64,000 bases of DNA from Hemerocallis citrina (lineage: Eukaryota; Streptophyta; Magnoliopsida; Asparagales; Asphodelaceae): positions 306,123,224-306,187,223 of the forward strand of contig CM030361.1 of NCBI GenBank assembly GCA_017893485.1, in the 5' to 3' direction. The notes beneath the pieces are model-generated. The model did not search any database. It worked only from the letters and a program-made list of their open reading frames with translations, and was not told the DNA's origin. Each line of letters starts with the position of its first letter. Position 1 is the first letter of the stretch. Both the position numbers and the translations under genes were made by a program. Below, one piece after another: positions 56,742-64,000 of the stretch.

Positions 56742-58194
56742 GTAATCGTTCGCCGAAGTGGGTTCGTAGGGTTCGGGATGGGAACAGATCGGGATGGAGA
56801 TGGGAAGGGAAGGAGAAGAAAGTAGGTGGAGGGGCGGTTTCGTTCCCTTCGGCTGGGCGCGAACGGGGGGAGGAGGGGAGGAGAAGGAGGTCGGGGTTTC
56901 TTTGGGTCGGAATGGGGAAACGAACGGGAATGGGAAAGAAGGTGAAGAAGGAAGAAGATGGAGGTGTTGGTTTCCCGTCGGTTGGGTGTGAATCGGAGAA
57001 GGAGAAGGGAGGAGGTCGGGGGTGGGGTTCTCTTCTTCTTCGGTTTTGAGGAAAGGAATGATCGGAAGAAGGAGAAGGAGAAGGAAGGAGAAGAGAAGGG
57101 GGTGGTTTTAATTAAAGGGATAAATAATAATAGATAATAAATAATGTATAGGAAATATAATATATAAGCCCTCTAGTTCTCAATACATTCCAAATAAAAC
57201 CCAATTCTCTACTTTAATATTATAAACCATACAAAAATACATTAAAACCACTCCGCAATACTCCGTATAAAAATAATTTAATTTCGAAAATAATAATAAA
57301 ATAAGGTAGACAATATATCTTATTTTTCTCGATTAAAAATAATTGTTATCGGAAAATACATATTCGCGCGAAATTCTCAATCGCGCACACATTTCGATGC
57401 AAAATAGCCATATGCTATTTTTCGGGTCGTTACATTTTACCACCCTTTTAACGGATCTGGATTTCAAATTGTATTTTGTGAATTATCTATTTTTTGGTAC
57501 TGCTGTGTCTGAACTTTCATATTCGAAGTTTTGTTGCATTACTCTGTTTTTTCAATTTTATTGACTATATTATCTGTAATATAAATTCATGATATTTCAT
57601 ATTTTGAGACTAGATATGTTAGGGAATCTTCTAGATTTTTCTCAGATTTAATTATGATGTTTTTAAACTCTTTTCATTCTTATAAATAAGATTTTGCATT
57701 TTCTGGCTGAACATAACTTTTGTATTAAACGCTGTTTTCAATCCTGATGTATGACTTGTATATATACGCTAGATTCAGCAGAGAGTCTAGTTTCCATATT
57801 TTCTGATGGATCTAGATTTGCAGTTCTGTAGCAACGGGAATCTCAGATTTGGTACAGTAGTGTCTTACTGTCCAGAACTAAAAGTTTCGTTGTTTTGACT
57901 GTTAAAAGTTGCTTGGTCACCCGTTTGTGTTTCCAATTCATCTTAGACTTATCCTTTGTTCTTGCCATGTATTTAGCCCTGTTTGTATTCTTTCACACCT
58001 ATTTAATAATAATGAAAACTAATCAAGCTGGGGTTTTTAAGGGAAAAGATTCTAGTAGTGGACAATATAGAATTGCGTATTTAGAAGGAAACTGTGGTAT
58101 CCACTGTTTATCTCTGGATGCATGAGAGCATGATCCATGACATCGTTACTGTTTGCTATTACTGTTACTGTTACTGTTTGTTTGTGTAACCCCT

Positions 58195-59581
58195 GTTTTC
58201 ATTAATACGTATTTTCAAAATATTTTATTTTCCGTATTTAAATCTTCAGTATTTTAAAACTATTTTATTTTTCATTAATTAATTTTATTATTTAAAGTGT
58301 ATGAGCCCAATTGTTTAAACTAATTATTTTAAGCCCAAGTTGTATTTTGATTTTATTATGAAACCAAAATGTTTATTCGAAAGTCCAAATTTATATTTGA
58401 TTTTTCCAAAGCCCAGTTATTTAATTATTATTTAAAGCCCAATTTTATGTTTTGATTTTTATTATTTTATTAAATTAAATCTGAGCCCAGAAATTTAGCC
58501 CAACAAGCCAAATATTGTATTTAAACATTTTTGAAACCATATTAAAGCCCAACCCAGCCTATATTGTTATTTTATTTAGAACCCATTTATTTGAAGCCCA
58601 AACCCAATACCCATATCTGTACAGATTTGCCCACACACCTATCCCCATACAATATTTATTCCCTCCCCCACTTTCTGTCCCGTACTCCAACTTTCCCCAG
58701 TCTTCATTCCCGTACTCTAACTTCTCCCCCACCTTTGCATACACTTTCTCCATACTCCTCACAACTACCCCCACTACTTCACATCTTATTATACAATTAT
58801 TTAAAGTCTCCCGTTCCATTCTCTCCCACACTGTCTCTCCCTCTCTCTGTTTCTCTATCAAAACAGAACAAACAAAACCAAACAGAGCAAACCCAACAAA
58901 ACAACCGAACCCTTCTTCCCTCTTCCTCCATCTTCGTCCACCCTCAAGCTCGTCGGCAACCACCAGCGTCGTCCCCACTCCGCCTCTGGCCTCGACATCG
59001 TCCACTCAACCGCCGCCCTCGCCCTCAACTCGACAACCACTTCTCCACCGCAAGTGCCGCGCCACACCTTGCCATCGAATCCCCCACCACCGAGCTCGCC
59101 TCCATTCCGGCCACATCGCCCACTCCGCTCGAGTCCAGTCATCGCCAGCCTCTCAGTCTTCCGCTCAACCCACCATTGAAGACCCGCGCCTCCGCTCAAC
59201 TCCTTTTTCCCCGTCCAGTCGTTCGCCGCTCGACCAGTCCGCTTCCGTCGCCGCTCGACCAGTCCGCTCGCCTTCTCCACCGCACCGTCGCCCCCATCGC
59301 CTTCTTGCCGCTTCCGCCCAGTCGCAGCGCCCACCAGTCGAGCCTTCCTCAAATCGCGCTGCCCTCCGATCGCGAAGCGCCGCGCCTGAGCTCTCCCCGT
59401 TGCTGACCCCTCCTCCCGCTCGTCTTCGCCGCTCGAGCCAGCCGCCGTGCCGTCGCTCCGACTCCGAGCGCCACCCCACTCGCCCTCGTCGATCGCAGCC
59501 ACTCCTCAGTTCCCTCTCTCTCTCTCTTTTTCTATCTCTCTCTCTGTTCTGAAATCGAAGAAGAAGAGGTGAAGAAGAAGG

Positions 59582-59620
<39 letters not shown>

Positions 59621-61397
59621 TTCTCTCTGTTTGTGTTGGAGAAGATTAAGAAGAAGGAGTTTTGGAGATTAAAAAGGATTAAGTTTGGGGATTTGGGTTA
59701 CTGAAGAGTTTGGGGATTGTTGTTTGGAGATCTGACTTTATTGGCTGTATTGAGAATTGTTGTTGTTTATTGTGGTGTTTGGTGTGTTGGTGTTATGTTT
59801 GGAGTTTGGGATTAGAGCTAGTGAGTTGCTGTTGGAGTTGACTGCTTTGTGGAGTTGCTGTTGCTGATTTGGCGTGGCTGCCATACATCTCGCACGTGTT
59901 CGACTGCCCGGGATACTGATCCCGTTATTCTATCCTTAAATTTATCGTCGTCAAATACCAGGCAAGTGTCACTTGTACAAATTTTATTGGTCTTGTACAA
60001 ATTTTATTGGTCTAGTACAAGCCTTTGTAAAAATACCGCAAGTATATTATTTGACTCCAATTCGCATTCATAAGTCGAATTGATAACCGTTTCCATACAT
60101 GATCCGTATCCCGTATTCGTACAAGATCACGAATACTTTGTTGCCATGTCCGTTGCATGAACACGATACACATATATATACTACTATATATGATGTTGTG
60201 CATGAATTGTTTGTTATTAGGTTACATGTTGTTATAATATCTTTTATTCTTGATTAAGTGTTATGCATGTCATTAGTTGCATCACATGTTTTATAAGCCC
60301 TGAAATATGTTTTCCTGCCTCGTATAAGTCTTGATACTTGATCTTGTCATGTTACCCTTGTCATGTTACCCGTCCCTGTTGTTGCATGTAGTTTTGTTCA
60401 TGTTTAATTGTAAATAAAAAGATAACAAGCCGGGGTATAAAGGGAAAAGATTTAGTAGTGGACAATATAGAAGAGCGTACTCGGACGGGGGCTCGTGGTT
60501 CCTCGCTGCAATTTGTAAGTTACGACTTACAAGTTTGCTAAATACAGGTTACTTGACATGTTTCACGCTACGTTACACTATGTCCACATGCACGTATCTC
60601 GAACAAGATACAACTTTCCCGAGTACGTGACCTATAGAATCCACCACTAGTCTAAACGTTCACTTGCTTGCGAGTAGCAACCATGTAGTATGGGATGCAT
60701 GAAGTGCTACCTAGTTAGGTTAATAAAAGACATGACATGACACGTACACTTGCATGATCCGTTTACATGTTACATGGTTATGATGACTTGTTTACTTGTT
60801 TACATGTTACGCGTTCATGTTGACACGTTTACTTGCTTACTCGTTTACATGTTACATGTTACTATGGATTATTTAATTGTTCACATGCACGTTATTTGTT
60901 CCATGGAGTCTTGTTCTTGATCCTGTCACATGTTGTATTTGCTCTATCATATAATTCTTGATTCCTTGCTCGTTTTCCTGCTTTTGTTTCATTTTATTTG
61001 TCCCGTTGCTTGTACCACTTGCGGCCCGTGACTTGCATTAACGGGTACCACTTGTTTCTTCCTCGTAATAATATACTTGCAGGCCCAGATGGAGAACTAC
61101 CTGAAGGTGTTGCTGAACAGAGATTCTAGTCATGTTTATATTTCATGTTATTTTAATTCATGTTTATTCATGTAATCTTGTTGTAATCCGGGCGTATTTG
61201 ACCCGTAACTATGTTTCTTTCCAGTTGATTGGTTCATGTAAATATTCATGTACTTTGTTATCCTGTTGTGATTTTATATGTTATCGTGGTTGAAATTCTA
61301 TCTTGTTGTTGAGTTAAATTTACAGCTTATGAATGATGTATCTGCATCATTCGCTGGGCCTCAGTTACGTGCCCGTGTTTCCGTATTCTGGGAAGCG
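58195..61397 (+). mobile_element. Solo LTR Z (3,203 bp)
   Basis: It starts TGTAACCCCTGTTTTCATT and ends GGGAAGCGGGGCGTGACA. The target duplication GTTTG lies at 58190-58194 and 61398-61402. It is collinear with Y in its second half. The CT- and CCG-rich stretch (about 58840-59640) contains long low-complexity open frames on both strands that I do not consider genes. Confidence 0.9.
61322..61352 (+). other. Conserved LTR hairpin (Z copy)
   Basis: GAATGATG-TATCTG-CATCATTC is a perfect 8-bp stem between CTTAT and GCTGGG, about 70 bp before the LTR end. The same structure with changed but pairing bases occurs in Y (near 56664-56685), W (near 62123-62140) and X (minus strand, near 40689-40706). 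Confidence 0.7.
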
Positions 61398-62202
61398 GGG
61401 CGTGACAGTTTGAATATACTGCCCTATAGGTTCCACTACGAAATCTTAAAACGAAACTGTTTGATGTAGCAACCGTGTGGTATAATTTGGGACACATGAA
61501 CTGCTACCTAGATAGTAATGAACTTTAGACATATGAATAACTGTTTTCACTGTCACATCCTGTTACTGTTCGTTGACTTCACTGTTACCGTTGATTTCAC
61601 TGTTACCGTTGACTTCACTGTTACTGTTATTACTACACTTTTTACTATTATCCTACCATTTCCTGTTATCTGTAGACTGTCATCCTTTGTTGCTTTTCTC
61701 CATGTCAGTACTTTCTGTTTTTGTTTCATTTTTCCCTTTCCTTTTCGTGCTTGTACTGCTTGCGGCCCTGAACTTGCAACTAAGGGGCATTATATTTTCC
61801 TGTCTTCCTATTTTCCTGTAATTGCTATATGAGCAGGTTTTGGTGATCGCTTGCCTACTGGAGTTGGTGAGCAAAAGTTTTGAGCTGCGCTTTGGAAAAT
61901 TTGCTTAATGTTTTGTTGAACTATTTTTATTCATGCACTGTGTTTAGACTTGTATTTGGGCTTGTAGTCCAAGGATATTGTTTTGTTTCAGATCTCGTAT
62001 TTGTTTGGAATATTTATTATTTTTGCGAATAAATACTGTTGAGTTATAATTGTTTATGCATGTCGGTTGAGTATATTATTATATTTACTGTTGTGATGAG
62101 TCAAGTAGATCCGTACAACTTATGGATGGTGAAAACTATCCGCTGGGTTTAGTCGCGTACCGTATTCCGTATTTCTTTTGGGAAGCGGGGCGTGACATTA
62201 AT

Positions 62203-62594
62203 TATTTAAAGTTATATATGAAGTGGACTGGATCACATAATTGACATTAATTGTAATTAATCATATGAATATAATGATCTTGCCCCACAGGGATTTTATT
62301 ATGTTTATATAATTAATTAGGATAAAATATTAAAATTAGTTCTTCTTGATTTTACCCACATGAGTTAGGAGGAATTAATTTAATAGTTTTATCATAAAGC
62401 AAAAATAGTTTGGTAAATTCTATCATAAAGATAATGAATCTGATTGAATTAGAGATTTAGCCCACATGCAATTTTCTAATGAAAATTAGATTCATTTTTT
62501 TTATGCATGTTTTTACATTGGTAAAAGATGAATTCTTTTGAAGTCTCAAATCTTAATTAACTTGTAATCTTTTGTGCAGTTTTACCTAGTATCT
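62203..62594 (+). other. Probable Copia LTR end and leader
   Basis: AT-rich non-coding DNA between W and the gag reading frame. A possible LTR end TTTTTACA followed by TTGGTAAAAGATG near 62510-62530 vaguely resembles a primer-binding site. Weak evidence. Confidence 0.3.
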
Positions 62595-64000
62595 TTGATA
62601 TTCATTGTGAAGTTCCCGAACTTAGGGGAGATAATTTTAAGATTTGGAAGGAAAGAGTTCTCCTTCAATTAGGGTGCATGGACATAGACTATGTTATTAG
62701 GAAAGATGAACCACCTAATATCACTGATACTAGCACGCTTGCTCAAATTCTATTGTACGAATGTTGGGAGAAATCCAATCGCCTCAGCGTGATGTACATT
62801 AAGACTAAAGTAAGTGCTGGTATATGTGGTTCAATCGAACAGTACGAAAATTTTCGTGAACTGCTAAAAGCTATTGACGAGCAATTCGTCACTTCGGATA
62901 AGGCCCTAGCAAGCACCCTAATTTTGAAATTCACAACCTTAAAGCTCACCGGTTTAAAAGGTGTATGTGAACACATTATGCAAATGAGGGACATAGTGGC
63001 TCAACTCAAGAGAAGCTCGAAGTGGAGATGTCTGATTCCTTCTTGGTGCACTTTATCCTCAACACTCTTCCGCTACAATATGAACCTTTCAAAATCTCTT
63101 ACAACACACATAAGGATAAATGGACTATCAATGAATTGATGACTATGTGTGTTCAAGAGGAAGGAAGGTTGGCGAAGGAGGAAGGAGAAAGTGTCATGCT
63201 GGTAACGCAAAAGAAAGGAAAATCTCAAGCCAGTCAGAAAGGGAAGCATCAAATTCATCCCAAATCTAACATTAAGAAAGACGATCAGTGTTTCTTCTGT
63301 AAAAAGAAGGGACACGTGAAGAAGAAATGTCTGAAATTCTAAAATTGGCTTGAGAAGAAAAGTAATCCTACCTCTTTTGTTTGTTATGAATCTAATATGA
63401 TTAATGTAAATATGAACACATGGTGGATTGACTCTAGATCTACAATCCACATTTCAAATTCCTTGCAGGATATGCAAAACCTTAGGAAGCCAGTGGCAAG
63501 TGAGCAAAACATCTTATTTGGAAATAAGGTAGGCTCTCATGTGGAAGCCATAGGGACATGTTTTTTAACTTTAGCTAGTGGTTTCATTTTAGAATTTCAA
63601 AGGACCTTTTATGTACCAAGTTTCTCGCAAAACTTAATTTCATTTTCAAGCCTTATGCCATTTGGATATTCCTTTCATTTTTTAGAAACATCTTTCAGTT
63701 TAAATTATAAATATGATTGTGTTCGGAATGGTATCTTGTCTGATGGTCTTTATCACATATTCTTACAAAATGATACTGCTTATAATTCATTGCATGTTCC
63801 GACTGGCATTAAGAGATGTGTTGTAAATGAGGATTCATCTACATTATGGCACCGGAGATTAGGTCATATCTCCATAGATAGGATTAAGAGGTTAGTAAAT
63901 GATGGGGTACTTAGTACTCTACAATGTACTGACTTTGATACTTGTGTAGACTGCATTAAAGGAAAGCAGACCAACAAGTCAAAGAAATGTACTAATAGGA
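62595..64000 (+). pseudogene. Copia gag-pol, decayed and cut by the window end
   Basis: The frame runs GDNFKIWKERVLLQLGCMDI (gag, UBN2-type), IEQYENFRELLKAIDEQF and HIMQMRDIVAQLK, then shifts frame near 63011 and resumes as EVEMSDSFLVHFILNTLP. A CCHC knuckle follows (CFFCKKKGHVKKKC; about 63289-63330), then an in-frame TAA at 63340-63342. Beyond it the same frame continues with a protease-like WWIDSRST (usually DSG) and a pre-integrase domain LWHRRLGHISIDRIKRL and CVDCIKGKQTNKSKK. The reading frame runs off the edge before RT. One frameshift and at least one stop make it inactive. Confidence 0.9.

Larger units (their letters stand above)
44010..57434 (-). mobile_element. LARD-like LTR retrotransposon with 4.5-kb LTRs (13.4 kb with nested Y)
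   Basis: LTRs at 44010-48544 (4,535 bp) and 50370-57434 (4,416 bp once Y and its duplication are removed) start TGTAGCGCCCCGATTTCC and end GGGTCGTTACA. The target duplication TTTTA lies at 44005-44009 and 57435-57439. The primer-binding site next to the right LTR and the purine tract next to the left one put the element on the minus strand. The internal part is only 1.8 kb and holds gag zinc-knuckle remnants. It is a non-autonomous derivative, probably of a Tekay/Del-like Gypsy. Confidence 0.92.
50370..57434 (-). repeat. LARD right LTR (5' LTR), interrupted by Y
   Basis: Collinear with the left LTR from TGTAGCGCCCCG to GGGTCGTTACA. It differs by scattered substitutions (about 1-2% by eye in sampled parts), one fewer 114-bp unit, and the 2,644-bp insertion Y. 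Confidence 0.92.
39594..62197 (+). mobile_element. Solo LTR W (about 3.2 kb) carrying three nested insertions
   Basis: It starts TGTAACCCATGTTACTC and ends GGGAAGCGGGGCGTGACA. The target duplication TTAAT lies at 39589-39593 and 62198-62202. Subtracting X, the LARD and Z with their duplications leaves 3,209 bp, almost the same as Z (3,203 bp), so W is a full-length LTR of the same family. It has no internal domain. The remaining pieces are 39594-40634, 43392-44009, 57440-58194 and 61403-62197. A poly-C run (40021-40045) and a 24-bp minisatellite (CTGTTACCGTTGACTTCA; 61571-61640) lie within it. Confidence 0.88.

Noticed and set aside
44010..57434. Segmental duplication of two 4.5-kb blocks
   Set aside because: TG...CA ends, a TTTTA target duplication, primer-binding site and purine tract show that the blocks are LTRs of one element.
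58515..59552. 345-aa, 280-aa and 214-aa overlapping ORFs on both strands
   Set aside because: All come from the CT/CCG-rich leader of solo LTR Z, with low-complexity proline/serine/arginine content and no homology. Long opposite-strand ORFs are expected in GC-biased DNA.

Overview
The window is nuclear DNA from a flowering plant, most likely a eudicot, although the species cannot be fixed from sequence alone. The evidence is a plant-type intron-rich gene with GT-AG introns, and plant lineages of Copia and Gypsy retrotransposons, Helitrons, a tRNA-derived SINE, Mutator and hAT MITEs and a TRIM. I see no bacterial genes, CRISPR array, rRNA gene or free-standing tRNA gene.

The left half (1-30,710) is one gene, a class II (GH38) alpha-mannosidase of the plant vacuolar/apoplastic type, on the + strand. 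Its first exon or exons, with the signal peptide and the first zinc-binding motif, lie upstream of the window. I can follow 28 exons to the stop codon. Their phases join without a break into about 950 residues, so the gene looks intact. Its introns are inflated by transposons: Helitrons, a deleted Copia and MITEs in the 6.8-kb third visible intron; a Helitron, a fold-back MITE and long AT microsatellites before exon 8; and a 4.66-kb Gypsy element nested in an older related solo LTR in the 8.1-kb intron before exon 19. A LINE stub and a SINE sit in other introns.

The right half (30,711-64,000) holds no host gene that I can support. In order it contains: a Helitron split by a Mutator-type MITE (31,135-32,055); a 0.56-kb TRIM (32,234-32,791); a mosaic of Harbinger-like and Mutator-like inverted-repeat elements with a captured LINE endonuclease fragment (33,376-39,060); an 8-bp-TSD hAT MITE (38,657-38,996); and a deeply nested LTR-retrotransposon block (39,594-62,197). 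The outermost member of that block is a 3.2-kb solo LTR (W). It is interrupted by a 2.75-kb solo LTR (X), a 13.4-kb element with 4.5-kb LTRs and almost no coding capacity (LARD-like, itself split by a 2.64-kb solo LTR, Y), and another 3.2-kb solo LTR (Z). Every one of these has an exact 5-bp target-site duplication. The window ends inside a decayed Copia gag-pol, which appears to be the element W landed in.

I found no new defence or metabolic system. The most unusual items are a non-autonomous Gypsy whose only ORF fuses gag in frame to the integrase C-terminus and chromodomain, a hairpin with covarying stem pairs near the 3' end of four related LTRs, and a 114-bp tandem array present in 7 and 6 copies in the two LTRs of one element.
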